From Neisseria mucosa (GTDB taxonomy: Bacteria > Pseudomonadota > Gammaproteobacteria > Burkholderiales > Neisseriaceae): a DNA stretch of 64,000 nucleotides. Below the pieces are notes generated by a model. The model did not search any database. It was not told the DNA's origin and saw only the letters and a list, made by a program, of their open reading frames with translations. The stretch lies in the NCBI GenBank assembly GCA_003028315.1, contig CP028150.1, positions 1,116,001-1,180,000 on the forward strand, given 5' to 3'. Positions 23,341-32,079 of this stretch are shown here, piece after piece. The stretch's first letter is position 1. The number at the start of each line of letters is the position of its first letter. A program made the position numbers and the translations under genes.

Positions 23341-24123
23341 TTACGCAATGCGTTGGCGCATTTGCTCGAAAAGACATACCGTTGCCGCCATGGCGACGTT
23401 TAACGACTCGGTCTGTCCCAGCATCGGGATTCTGATGCAACCGTCGACTTTTTCTAAAATTTCCCGACTCACGCCGCTGCCTTCATTGCCGAAAACCCAA
23501 GCGCAAGGGGCGTTTAAATCCAGTTGGTACAAGTCGGAAGGGTTGCACCCGTCCAAAGCGGTTGCCCATATTTTGTCCTGATAAGCATCCAGCCATTGCG
23601 GTAGAAAAACGCGGCTGTATATATCCAGCAGAAAATGCGCCCCCATACCCGCGCGCAATACCTTGGGCGACCAAATATCGACGCAGTCATTACCCAACAC
23701 AATCTGCCTAATGCCCGAAGCTGCCGCGCTGCGTAAAACCGTACCGACATTGCCCGGGTCTTGCAGCCTGTCCAACACCACGCAGTCGCCGCTTAAAGGC
23801 AAATCCTCTTGCGGCGGAATCTCTATCCAAGTCATTACATCATCGGCATCGTTCAGACTGGTGATTTTAGACAAGGCTTCGTTTCCGACCCAAGTAATAC
23901 AATCTTCGTCCAAGCTGCTGATTAAATTTCGGATTTCAGGATGCGTGTTTTTACTTTTGGGCAAATACACTTGTTTGGGCGTATATCCCGCCTCTAAATA
24001 GACCTGCAAAAGATGCACGCCTTCCAACACGGTTTGCCCGTATTCACGGCGTGCTTTAGATTGTGTCAGCAGCTTGGACAAATGCTTGAGCTGCTCGTTT
24101 TGCGCGGAGGTAATCAATTTCAT
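23341..24123 (-). CDS. TrmH/SpoU-family RNA 2'-O-methyltransferase
   Basis: 260-residue SPOUT enzyme using SAM to methylate ribose in rRNA or tRNA. An N-terminal substrate-binding domain (about 1-95, including SKLLTQSKARREYGQTVLEG) precedes the knot domain. The three SPOUT motifs are VVLDRLQDPGNVGTVLRSA, WVFGNEGSGVS and IPMLGQTESLNVAMAATV. The exact RNA target cannot be told; RlmB-like and RsmH-unrelated members share this layout. I prefer the ATG at 24123 (MKLITSAQNEQL), although the frame opens three codons earlier. No clear Shine-Dalgarno site is present, and a TATAAT lies only about 10 bases before the start. Confidence 0.85.
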   Translation of the reverse strand: MKLITSAQNEQLKHLSKLLTQSKARREYGQTVLEGVHLLQVYLEAGYTPKQVYLPKSKNTHPEIRNLISSLDEDCITWVGNEALSKITSLNDADDVMTWIEIPPQEDLPLSGDCVVLDRLQDPGNVGTVLRSAAASGIRQIVLGNDCVDIWSPKVLRAGMGAHFLLDIYSRVFLPQWLDAYQDKIWATALDGCNPSDLYQLDLNAPCAWVFGNEGSGVSREILEKVDGCIRIPMLGQTESLNVAMAATVCLFEQMRQRIA

Positions 24124-24231
24124 GTGCCGCATTATATAGCGGATTCAAATAAAAAGGATACAGCGCAATACCGTCCGACTTTTTTCAACCCGCTTTTTCA
24201 GACGACCTCAAGATGCATCCGGTCAAAAATA

Positions 24232-24264
24232 AAATCCCTGCCCGAATAGCTCGGGAAGGGATTT
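24232..24264 (-). terminator. Intrinsic terminator of rpoE-rseA
   Basis: AAATCCCT (24232-24239) pairs with AGGGATTT (24257-24264), with an inner CCCGA/TCGGG stem. It lies 35 bases past the rseA stop. Confidence 0.8.
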
Positions 24265-24298
24265 CTCTACTTGATGGAAATCTTTATCTCTATGCAGC

Positions 24299-24883
24299 TT
24301 AATGAACGACGGAATCCTGTTGAACCTGCGTTTCGGTTCGAACCGTAATCTGACTAACACCTTTGTCATTCTTTGCGGATTCAGGTACTACCACGGCATC
24401 TGAAGCATTTTTTACTGCCGGATTAGCAGCTACGGGCACGATATGTTCCTGCTGGTTTTTGGTATCAGCAACTTTTTCCGCAACTATATCTGCCAACCCA
24501 CCCTGCACTTGAGGGGCGAATTGCCATACAGACACAGCAACTGCAGCAACGCTGGCAGCAACGGCGAAAGATTTAAAGAAGGAATTGTTTGCAGCTTGAA
24601 CACCCTTAGCAGACATCGCTGCGGCAACTTCAGCCTTATGACGTTGCTTATGTTCTTCGCTGATTTCAGCAAGCGTAGCAGTAAATGCTGCGCTTTGCAT
24701 GAAATCCGCATCACGCCCCGTACCTGCTTTATAGCGCATGCAATCGCCAATCAGATGGTACTCGTACCACGCTTCGGCAGCGGCATCGTCGGACAACAGA
24801 CGATCAAGCATCTCTTCAGATACATCGTCGTTATCCATCAACATGGAGATATATTCGTGTGTTGTGTTCATAGTTATTACCAT
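24299..24883 (-). CDS. rseA: RseA-like anti-sigma-E factor
   Basis: Single-pass inner-membrane protein of about 194 residues that would hold sigma-E inactive until envelope stress triggers its proteolysis. The cytoplasmic N-terminal region (EYISMLMDNDDVSEEMLDRLL, AEAWYEYHLIGDCMR) is the RseA sigma-binding fold. A membrane helix FFKSFAVAASVAAVAVSVW lies near residues 105-123, and a periplasmic tail follows. The start is ambiguous: I use the ATG at 24883 with AAAGGTGG upstream, six bases past the rpoE stop; the ATG at 24871 is also plausible. It is coupled to rpoE. No rseB or degP follows. Confidence 0.8.
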   Translation of the reverse strand: MVITMNTTHEYISMLMDNDDVSEEMLDRLLSDDAAAEAWYEYHLIGDCMRYKAGTGRDADFMQSAAFTATLAEISEEHKQRHKAEVAAAMSAKGVQAANNSFFKSFAVAASVAAVAVSVWQFAPQVQGGLADIVAEKVADTKNQQEHIVPVAANPAVKNASDAVVVPESAKNDKGVSQITVRTETQVQQDSVVH

Positions 24884-24888
24884 TTTTA

Positions 24889-25488
24889 TTACCACCTTTG
24901 ATTTTCAGAAGTTTCCAGCAACGGCCTCAAATCTTTTGCTATCACTTCCCGTGCCCTGAAAATACGGGATCTAACCGTCCCTATCGGGCAATCCATAATC
25001 GTGGCGATTTCCTCGTAAGACAAACCGTCCATTTCCCGCAAGGTAATGGCTTTGCGTAAGTCCTCGGGCAAATGCGAAATTGTTGATTCGACTGTTTGCA
25101 GGATTTCCCGATTGATCATCTCAGCTTCCGGCGTATGGTAATCCGCAATCTGATCCGACAAATCCAGAATATCCCCATCTTCATTGGCAGCCTCTGCACT
25201 GACGAACGGCTGCTTTCCTGATGTTACTAAGAAATTTTTGGCAGTATTGATAGCAATCCGGTACAGCCAGGTATAAAACGCGCTCTCGCTACGAAAATTC
25301 GGCAAGGCACGGTAAGCCCTGATCATTGCCTCTTGCGCCACATCGTTGACTTCGTGTTCGTCTTTGACAAAACGGGAAATCAATCTGATGAGCCGACGCT
25401 GATATTTGGACATCAGCATCTCGAATGCTTTTTGTTCGCCTTTCTGCGCGCGCTCTACCAAGACCTGATCAATCTGGCGATCATTCAT
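24889..25488 (-). CDS. rpoE: ECF sigma factor sigma-E
   Basis: RpoE/AlgU-type extracytoplasmic-function sigma factor, 199 residues. Region 2 (FEMLMSKYQRRLIRLISRFVKD, DVAQEAMIRAYRALPNFR, FYTWLYRIAINTAKN) contacts core polymerase and the -10. Region 4 (LPEDLRKAITLREMDGLSYEEIA, GTVRSRIFRAREVI) contacts the -35. It directs the envelope-stress regulon and is normally silenced by the RseA encoded next. AAAAAGG precedes the start. The operon has only two genes. Confidence 0.93.
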   Translation of the reverse strand: MNDRQIDQVLVERAQKGEQKAFEMLMSKYQRRLIRLISRFVKDEHEVNDVAQEAMIRAYRALPNFRSESAFYTWLYRIAINTAKNFLVTSGKQPFVSAEAANEDGDILDLSDQIADYHTPEAEMINREILQTVESTISHLPEDLRKAITLREMDGLSYEEIATIMDCPIGTVRSRIFRAREVIAKDLRPLLETSENQRW

Positions 25489-25571
25489 ATTTTACCTTTT
25501 TATAATAACTGCATTATAAGCTATAAAGTAGTAAAGCGTGCTGTGCCAGTTAAAGACAGCTATTGCCGCAT

Positions 25572-26915
25572 TTAGTTCCATTTATATCTCAAAAATTTTC
25601 CATAAACCGGTAAAAAACCGTCAATCCCTTGAAAATCGTGGCTTACCGTAAGGTTAACAATAGCAATGCAGTTTCCGTCAGTATTTGTGATAATCGGCCA
25701 GCATTTTCTAACGAACGGTACAATATGGTTTTCCTGCAACACTTTCTTAACGTTTTTATACAAAAAACCTACATTCATCATATCATCACTGCCCGCCGTC
25801 CGAATGATTCCTTCTTCTTCCAAGACCGATTCCGGCAATCCGTTGCGGTGCGGCACCAGAAAAAAGCCGTTTTCTTGGAGAATATCTTTCAGACGACCTC
25901 TGACTTCTTTTCCCTTTATCCAATCCGCGTCCGCAAACTGGTTTTGTTTCAATATGAATAAAAAATCCCGGTATAAACATACCGATGTTTCGCCGAACTG
26001 CCATTGTGCAGTTTCTGCTTCCAACAGTATCCGCGCGAAATCCGCCAGTTTTCTCGGAGAACTTTCCACAATCCCATTCTCTTTAAAAAACCGCCAAAGA
26101 ATCCGGCTGCGGCGCGCTTCGCTGAATGTCTGCCAGCGGCTGACTTGGAAGCGTCCGCTTTGACAAACCGTCTGATAATCCGCTTCGACAACTTCGTCTA
26201 AAATCGCCAAATCGGTTTGCAAAGAACGAATGTTGGCACAAACATGACGGTCAAAATTCGGAATGCGCTCCCGCCAAACCGGCAACGCCTCGTAACGCAT
26301 CCAATTCCTTAAAAAAGCTGTATCGGCGTTACTTTCGTCTTCGATGTTCGGCAGATTGCAGGCAACGGCGTAGCTTTCCAGTTCTTTTCGGGAAAACGTC
26401 AGCAGCGGCCTCCAAATTTGCGTTCCCTCATCCAGCTTGCGCCATGGCGGCATGGTGGCAAGTGCTTTGATACCGCCGCCGCGAACTGCCGCGAGCATAA
26501 ACGTTTCAATTTGGTCATCCTTATGGTGCGCCAACGCGATGATGCCGGAGGGGTCGTCTGAAAACGCCTGATAACGTGCTTTCCGTGCGGCGGCTTCGAT
26601 TCCCAACCCGTCTTTTTTGACTTCAACTTTTACGCTTCTGAACGGCACATTCCATTCTTGGCATAAGCGTGTGCAAAACACCAGCCAGTCATCCGCATTG
26701 CGGCTCAATCCGTGATGAACGTGCAAAGCGTGTACATTCAAACCAAGCTCTTCCCGCAAACACGCGAGCATATGCAGCAACACCACCGAATCCAAACCGC
26801 CGCTCAATCCGACCGTTACCGTACAACCATCAGGAAGCGAACGCGCCGAAAGACGCAGGGTTTCCAACAAACTGCGGCATTGAGGCGGAAGGTTTTCAGG
26901 CGACGTCGGGTTCAT
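25572..26915 (-). CDS. tilS: tRNA(Ile)-lysidine synthetase
   Basis: Converts C34 of the CAU-anticodon tRNA-Ile to lysidine with ATP, so that it reads AUA; essential. The PP-loop SGGLDS (about residues 38-43) is visible, followed by family phrases HVHHGLSRNADDWLVFC and ALAHHKDDQIETFML. C-terminal domains follow to 447 residues. The chosen ATG at 26915 gives a normal N-terminus; the frame continues 10 codons further to a TTG. No clear Shine-Dalgarno site is seen. It lies downstream of accA behind a hairpin terminator. A DUS sits in the 3' half near 25890 and another near 26553. Confidence 0.93.
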   Translation of the reverse strand: MNPTSPENLPPQCRSLLETLRLSARSLPDGCTVTVGLSGGLDSVVLLHMLACLREELGLNVHALHVHHGLSRNADDWLVFCTRLCQEWNVPFRSVKVEVKKDGLGIEAAARKARYQAFSDDPSGIIALAHHKDDQIETFMLAAVRGGGIKALATMPPWRKLDEGTQIWRPLLTFSRKELESYAVACNLPNIEDESNADTAFLRNWMRYEALPVWRERIPNFDRHVCANIRSLQTDLAILDEVVEADYQTVCQSGRFQVSRWQTFSEARRSRILWRFFKENGIVESSPRKLADFARILLEAETAQWQFGETSVCLYRDFLFILKQNQFADADWIKGKEVRGRLKDILQENGFFLVPHRNGLPESVLEEEGIIRTAGSDDMMNVGFLYKNVKKVLQENHIVPFVRKCWPIITNTDGNCIAIVNLTVSHDFQGIDGFLPVYGKFLRYKWN

Positions 26916-26959
26916 ATGGCGTAATCTATGCTGTCGGCAAGGCAAGTTCTTAGAAATGA

Positions 26960-26993
26960 AAAAGCAGGCAGGGGGGAGCTTCTGCCTGCTTTT
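26960..26993 (-). terminator. Intrinsic terminator of accA
   Basis: AAAAGCAGGCAG (26960-26971) pairs perfectly with CTGCCTGCTTTT (26982-26993), directly after the accA stop at 27009. Confidence 0.85.
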
Positions 26994-27008
26994 CTACACA
27001 TCAATTGT

Positions 27009-27968
27009 TTACTTATCCGTAAACTTACCGTAAGCCATAATCCGGTCGAAACGGCGCGCCAGCAAGTCCGCCATCGGCATATTTTGCGCTTCGCGCAACT
27101 CGGCTTCCAAAACCGTTTTGACGTTTTTCATGATCGTTTCAAAATCGCGGTGCGCCCCACCCAAAGGCTCGTTGATCACGGTATCGATCAAATCCAGTTC
27201 TTGCAGGCGTTTGGCGGTAATGCCCAAGGCTTGCGCGGCATCTGCCGCTTTTTCGGCGGTTTTCCACAGAATGGACGCACAACCTTCCGGAGAGATAACC
27301 GAGTAAGTCGAATATTGCAGCATATTGACGTAATCGCCGACCGCGATCGCCAGCGCGCCACCGGAACCACCCTCGCCGATAATGGTACATAAAACCGGCA
27401 CACGCAGGCGGGTCAATTCGTAGAGGTTGCGTCCGATGGCTTCGGACTGACCGCGCTCTTCCGCGCCGATGCCCGGATACGCGCCCGGCGTATCGACAAA
27501 AGTCATCACGGGAATATTGAATTTCTCGGCGGTCTGCATCAGGCGCAACGCTTTACGATAGCCTTCAGGGCGCGGCATACCGAAATTGCGGCGGATTTTT
27601 TCTTTGGTGTCACGGCCTTTTTGATGGCCGATAACCATCACGCTTTGTCCATTGAAGCGCGCCAAACCGCCGACGATGGCATGGTCGTCTGAATAATGGC
27701 GGTCGCCGTGCAACTCTTCAAAATCGGTGAAAATGGCTTGAATATAATCTAAGGTGTAAGGACGTTGGGGATGGCGTGAAACCTGCGAAATCTGAGCGGG
27801 CGTCAGCTTGTTGAAAATCGATTTGGTCAAGTCGTTGCTTTTCTTCTGCAATCTGGCGATTTCATCGGAAATATCGACGGCGGATTCGCCCTGCACAAAG
27901 CGCAGCTCTTCGATTTTATTGGTTAATTCGGCGATGGGTTGTTCAAAATCCAAAAAAACTGGTTTCAT
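27009..27968 (-). CDS. accA: Acetyl-CoA carboxylase carboxyltransferase alpha subunit
   Basis: Cytosolic subunit that, with AccD, moves CO2 from biotin-BCCP to acetyl-CoA to make malonyl-CoA, the first committed step of fatty-acid synthesis. At 319 residues it matches E. coli AccA (319). The start MKPVFLDFEQPIAELTNKIEEL, the middle RPYTLDYIQAIFTDFEELHGDR and the active-site region VDTPGAYPGIGAEERGQSEAI are diagnostic. IIGEGGSGGALAIAVGD holds the oxyanion-hole glycines. It is transcribed alone, ending at the hairpin before tilS. Confidence 0.97.
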   Translation of the reverse strand: MKPVFLDFEQPIAELTNKIEELRFVQGESAVDISDEIARLQKKSNDLTKSIFNKLTPAQISQVSRHPQRPYTLDYIQAIFTDFEELHGDRHYSDDHAIVGGLARFNGQSVMVIGHQKGRDTKEKIRRNFGMPRPEGYRKALRLMQTAEKFNIPVMTFVDTPGAYPGIGAEERGQSEAIGRNLYELTRLRVPVLCTIIGEGGSGGALAIAVGDYVNMLQYSTYSVISPEGCASILWKTAEKAADAAQALGITAKRLQELDLIDTVINEPLGGAHRDFETIMKNVKTVLEAELREAQNMPMADLLARRFDRIMAYGKFTDK

Positions 27969-28187
27969 AGGGTGAAGCTCTCGGTAGGGACGCTGCCGCT
28001 ATCATACGCCAATCAGGCATATTTGGCAGCATTTCTCATTGAGGATATGCCGTGCAAAACGGCAGATAATCGGGCGGATGCCTTTTCAGACGACCTTTTG
28101 CGGATGATATAGTATATCTGCACTAAACAAATGAAGTGCCGTATCTTATGATAAACTTCCATTCAGTTCAATCATTTCAAACAGGCT

Positions 28188-28589
28188 ATGAAAAACGAAC
28201 ACGACAATACGGCGATGCGGCTCGACAAATGGCTTTGGGCTGCACGCTTTTTCAAAACCCGCGCGCTGGCTCAAAAACATATCGAATTGGGCAGGGTTCA
28301 GGTCAACGGCGCCAAAGTCAAAAACAGCAAAAATATCAGCGCGGGCGACATCATCGACCTGACGCTCAATTCACTGCCTTACAAAATCAAAGTATTGGCA
28401 CTCAACCACCAGCGCCGCCCCGCCCCCGAAGCGCGTCAGCTTTACGAAGAAGACATGAAAACCGCCGCCGAACGCGAAGCGCAGAAACAACTCGACCAAG
28501 CAAGCCGCATCAGCGCGGCGTATCCCGACGGCAGACCGACCAAACGCGACCGCCGCCAACTCGACCGCATGAAGCGCGACAGCTGGTAG
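28188..28589 (+). CDS. hslR: Hsp15-like S4-domain RNA-binding protein
   Basis: 133-residue protein of the Hsp15 family, which binds stalled 50S subunits still carrying nascent-chain tRNA and helps recycle them. The S4 domain (about residues 9-60) is visible as MRLDKWLWAARFFKTRALAQ, GRVQVNGAKVKNSKNI and GDIIDL. A basic C-terminal helix (RRPAPEARQLYEEDMKTAAEREA) and the basic tail RPTKRDRRQLDRMKRDSW fit the family. It is monocistronic, converging on the porin gene across a DUS pair and a hairpin terminator. Confidence 0.9.
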   Translation: MKNEHDNTAMRLDKWLWAARFFKTRALAQKHIELGRVQVNGAKVKNSKNISAGDIIDLTLNSLPYKIKVLALNHQRRPAPEARQLYEEDMKTAAEREAQKQLDQASRISAAYPDGRPTKRDRRQLDRMKRDSW

Positions 28590-28620
28590 GATTCGGAGTT
28601 TGTCTTGGTGGAATCGTACT

Positions 28621-28664
28621 TTTCAGACGACCTTTATCAGGAAACAGGTACAGGTCGTCTGAAA
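28621..28664. terminator. Inverted DUS pair after hslR
   Basis: TTTCAGACGACCT faces AGGTCGTCTGAAA, 32 bases past the hslR stop. Confidence 0.6.
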
Positions 28665-28679
28665 TCTTATCCGAACTAA

Positions 28680-28707
28680 AACAGGCAGGTTTTCCCTGCC
28701 TGTTTTT
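28680..28707. terminator. Hairpin terminator between hslR and the porin gene
   Basis: AACAGGCAGG pairs with CCTGCCTGTT around a short loop, followed by a T-run on the + strand and preceded by A residues. It can serve both convergent genes. Confidence 0.8.
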
Positions 28708-28737
28708 TCGTTTCTACAAAACCTTTATCCAAACGGC

Positions 28738-29856
28738 TTAGAATTTGTATTCCACCTGACCGCGCAAGACGTTGACGTCTTGTCTGCTTGAACCGGCAGT
28801 CGGGGTAACTTGTTTGCCTGCCAAGTAAAAGCCTGACACTTTCCAGTTTTTCCAAGGAACGTAGGTCGCGCCGACTTGTACGCCTTGTACGTTTTTACTG
28901 TAGTCTTGTACGGAAGATACTCCCGAAAGCGCACCGACGCGGCGGTAATTCAGGAAGACGTCGTAGGAATTGCGGACTTTCCAGTCGGCGAGTTTGTAGC
29001 GGACTTCGGTGAACACGCCGTCGTTTTTGATTTTTTGTCCTGCGTCGTTATAGGCTTTGATGTTGGACTTGCTGACCGCCGCCATCCAACGCCAATCGTC
29101 GTTGAATTTGACATCTGCGCCGATTTCGCCGAAGACGGCGTTTTTCTTCGCGCCACGCACGTCTATGTCTTTCATGTAGCTGACGGTTGCGCCGACGTTG
29201 ATGTTTTCATTAATCGGCAGGCTGCTTTGAATGGCGGCGAAGTGTTTGCGGCGGCCGCCTATGCCCCATACGTTGTCGTTGAGGCTGCCGGTACGGCGGC
29301 CAGCGTAAATTTTGGTGGGCAGGGTTTTGTTGTCAAAGAAGATTTCGCCGCCGGTTACTTCGGTATCCCAGACGCGTCCGTAGGAGGAGAATGCGCCGAA
29401 TTTACCGACGCGGGCTTTGACGCCTTCGGTAATCGAGCCTTCGGCATACAGTTTGTTCACGGGAACATCGTGGTCGCCGTTGAATTTGCCGGTTTTCAAG
29501 TCGATGTTGGGTTCGATTTGGGTCACCAGTTTCCAGTCTTTATAAAGTTTGGCGCGCAACCAAAATTCGGCGTTGAAATTGGTATTGGAGGCGTCGGGCG
29601 TGGGATTGGTGCTGCTGTTGTTGGCATTGATGTCTTTGGTGTCGGCACGGACGCGGAATGTTCCGTTTACGGTCAGCAAATCGTTGAAAATGCTGATTTT
29701 GTCTTCGTCTTTGCGGATGACGCTGCCCGAATTGACGTAATCGCTCGTCGTTGCCAATGCGGCGGCATCGCGCTCTACGCTAGCGGTTTCTGCAAATGCG
29801 GTGGGTAATGCCGCCAAGGCAGCGCATACAACGGCAAAGTTTTTTTGGATGTTCAT
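28738..29856 (-). CDS. Outer-membrane porin-like beta-barrel protein
   Basis: 372 residues with a signal peptide cleaved after AFA (about residue 22). The mature chain shows alternating polar and aromatic beta-strands (GTFRVRADTKD, AEFWLRAKLYKDWKLVTQIE, VGATVSYMKDIDV, VQVGATYVPWKNWKVSGFYL). It ends in the outer-membrane signature VEYKF with terminal Phe. Such barrels let small solutes through the outer membrane. It is unlike the classic neisserial PorA/PorB as far as I can tell; the substrate is unknown. GGAG lies 8 bases before the ATG at 29856. It is monocistronic. Confidence 0.75.
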   Translation of the reverse strand: MNIQKNFAVVCAALAALPTAFAETASVERDAAALATTSDYVNSGSVIRKDEDKISIFNDLLTVNGTFRVRADTKDINANNSSTNPTPDASNTNFNAEFWLRAKLYKDWKLVTQIEPNIDLKTGKFNGDHDVPVNKLYAEGSITEGVKARVGKFGAFSSYGRVWDTEVTGGEIFFDNKTLPTKIYAGRRTGSLNDNVWGIGGRRKHFAAIQSSLPINENINVGATVSYMKDIDVRGAKKNAVFGEIGADVKFNDDWRWMAAVSKSNIKAYNDAGQKIKNDGVFTEVRYKLADWKVRNSYDVFLNYRRVGALSGVSSVQDYSKNVQGVQVGATYVPWKNWKVSGFYLAGKQVTPTAGSSRQDVNVLRGQVEYKF

Positions 29857-30037
29857 GCCAATCTCCGATTGAAGGGTAAAAGGTATTTTTAACAAAAATT
29901 CCTAATCAATATTTGTTAGAAATTTACTAATTTTTGTAATCGAACGGCTGTAATCCTATGAAAGACGGCACAAACCGTCAAGAAGATTTAGAGTATTATG
30001 CTTATTTCCAAACTGATTTTGACGCACATCAATAGAG

Positions 30038-30090
30038 AAAGGTCGTCTGAAAACTCCCGGCAGCATCCGTTTCGTTTTCAGACGACCTTT
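30038..30090. terminator. DUS hairpin terminator after recD
   Basis: AAAGGTCGTCTGAAAA (30038-30053) faces TTTTCAGACGACCTTT (30075-30090), 18 bases from the recD stop. Confidence 0.8.
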
Positions 30091-30107
30091 AGCCTTTAGG
30101 GTTTGAT

Positions 30108-31865
30108 TCAAGCTTTCGGTACGAACATCGCGTCCAAGATGTCGCCCAATGCCGTGCGGCGGGTTTTGCGGGTTTCCACCGCCATCCGCCATTGCTCTTC
30201 ATTTCCCCAAAAGACGAAGCGTTCCCGTGCGCGGGTGATGGCGGTGTAGAGCAGCGCATTGTTTAAGCCCGACAGCGCGTCATCCCCGCCCTGCTCTATT
30301 TTCCCCGACGGCGGCAGCAGCCAGACTTCCCGATATTCCGAACCCTGGCTTTTATGCACAGTCATGGCGAACGCGGAATCAAACTGCGGCAGGCGGCTGA
30401 TGGCGATTTTTTTGAAACCGTCCGCATTCGGAAAATACGCCGCCAAGCCGTTCGCCGATTCCGCGTCGGGCATAATCAGCCCGATGTCGCCGTTGAACAC
30501 TTCCAGCGTATAGTCGTTGCGCGCAATCATGATGATTTGTCCCGCGAACCACGGCGTATCCGCGCCCGCCCGATGTTTGCGTTGCAGATAACGGCAATAC
30601 TCTTCGTTGAACGCCTCCGCGTCCTGCCGCCATGCCGCCAAAACGACCACGTCCGCCGCGTGTCCGAACGCCAGTGCCACATCGTTTTTATCGACTGCCT
30701 GCCAATATTTTTCGTGTTTTCGGTAAAGCAGCTCCGCCTGCTGTTTCAGACGACCTTCGCGGATTTCCAGCTCGTTGGGGAACAAGGCAAACTGCGCCCA
30801 ACCTTCCCCGCTCTTGCCCGATACGACCGCCCTCGCCAAGCAACCGATGCCGCTATTTGCGCCGAAACGGTGGCTGACTGTCAGTTGCGCAACGTTTTGC
30901 GACAAAGCCGGCGGATTTTCCTCCACGGGGAAACCGTGTTCAGGCAGATAAATACTCAGTTGCTCCGCCGTCCCCTTATCCAAAACCGTCCGTCTCGACA
31001 ACGCCGCCAATACCGCGCCGACGCCGACCGAAGGCAGTTGGAACTCGTCGCCCAAAAAAATCACGCGGCAGCCCGACGGAATCGCACGTAGCAAGTGAAG
31101 CAGCAGGGAAACATCCAACATCGAAGCCTCATCCACTACCAACACATCCAAAGGCAGCGGATGGTTGCCGTCAAACGCAGGCAGCATTTGCGGCGGGCGC
31201 AGTTTCAAAAGGCGGTGAACCGTCTGTCCTTCCAGCGCGGACAAATGATTGCGCACCACATCCGGCATCTCGAAACCGTCCACCGCCCGATGCAGCGCGC
31301 GCGCCATATGCGCCGCCGCCTTGCCCGTCGGCGCGGCCAGCGCGATACGCGGCAGGCGCGTGGCAGAGTTGGTGCAAATCAGCCCCAAAAGTTTCGCCAC
31401 AGTCGTCGTCTTGCCCGTACCCGGCCCGCCCGTAATCAGCATAAACGCTTGAAGCAGGGCAAGCCCCGCCGCATCCCGCTGCCCTGCGCTGCCTTTGTCG
31501 GCAAACCAGCCGGACAAGTTTTGCGACGCGCTCATCCAATCCACAGGCTCGACTTCCGCTTCTGCCAAACGCTTGATTTCAGCCGTCAAATCATGCTCGA
31601 GTTGCCACATCCGCCCCAAAAACAGCTTTTTGCCCTGCAACACCAACGGCGACGCGCTCTGCCCGACCGTCGGCGCCAATCCCGCCAATTCCTCCGCCTC
31701 GCCCTCATCCAGCCAAACAAACGAATGCCCGTTCTGCAAAGCAGCAAACAGCCGCAACACATACGGCGCCAGCACCGCAGCATGCTCCGGTACGCAACGC
31801 TCCAGCAAATGCCCGGCCGCTTGTGCGGCGGCAAGGTTCAAATCATCGGCGGTATTCTCAGCCAT
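30108..31865 (-). CDS. recD: Exodeoxyribonuclease V alpha subunit (RecD helicase)
   Basis: 5'-3' helicase subunit of RecBCD, which processes double-strand breaks and degrades foreign linear DNA; 585 residues (E. coli 608). Walker A is GGPGTGKTTT (about residue 150), Walker B VVDEASMLD, then VIFLGDEFQLPSVG. The C-terminal UvrD-like motif AMTVHKSQGSEYREVWLL and AITRARERFVFWG complete the SF1B core. recB and recC are not adjacent. A DUS occurs inside near 30745. Confidence 0.92.
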   Translation of the reverse strand: MAENTADDLNLAAAQAAGHLLERCVPEHAAVLAPYVLRLFAALQNGHSFVWLDEGEAEELAGLAPTVGQSASPLVLQGKKLFLGRMWQLEHDLTAEIKRLAEAEVEPVDWMSASQNLSGWFADKGSAGQRDAAGLALLQAFMLITGGPGTGKTTTVAKLLGLICTNSATRLPRIALAAPTGKAAAHMARALHRAVDGFEMPDVVRNHLSALEGQTVHRLLKLRPPQMLPAFDGNHPLPLDVLVVDEASMLDVSLLLHLLRAIPSGCRVIFLGDEFQLPSVGVGAVLAALSRRTVLDKGTAEQLSIYLPEHGFPVEENPPALSQNVAQLTVSHRFGANSGIGCLARAVVSGKSGEGWAQFALFPNELEIREGRLKQQAELLYRKHEKYWQAVDKNDVALAFGHAADVVVLAAWRQDAEAFNEEYCRYLQRKHRAGADTPWFAGQIIMIARNDYTLEVFNGDIGLIMPDAESANGLAAYFPNADGFKKIAISRLPQFDSAFAMTVHKSQGSEYREVWLLPPSGKIEQGGDDALSGLNNALLYTAITRARERFVFWGNEEQWRMAVETRKTRRTALGDILDAMFVPKA

Positions 31866-31887
31866 CTTCGTTTCCCGTATTGAAAAA

Positions 31888-31926
31888 AGGTCGTCTGAAA
31901 ACGGACATCCGGTTTTCAGACGACCT
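31888..31926. repeat. Inverted DUS pair between divergent recD and rlmJ
   Basis: AGGTCGTCTGAAAAC faces GTTTTCAGACGACCT. It lies in a divergent promoter gap, so it is probably an uptake site rather than a terminator. Two more single DUS follow near 32001 and 32062. Confidence 0.6.
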
Positions 31927-32079
31927 GTATTATATCGGACAAAACAAAAATTTCCGCGACGGCAGCCTGTCAGGACGGTTTACTTCCAGCGCAATCCCAA
32001 GGTCGTCTGAAAGCCCGGCAACAGTCCCGCTCCATTTGCGGATATAATCGCCCTTCCCTGTTTTCAGACGACCCCTGCC

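Noticed and set aside
24136..24166. TATAGCGGATTCAAATAAAAA as a possible Correia element end
   Set aside because: Only the first ten bases resemble the terminal repeat, and there is no matching opposite end within 200 bp.
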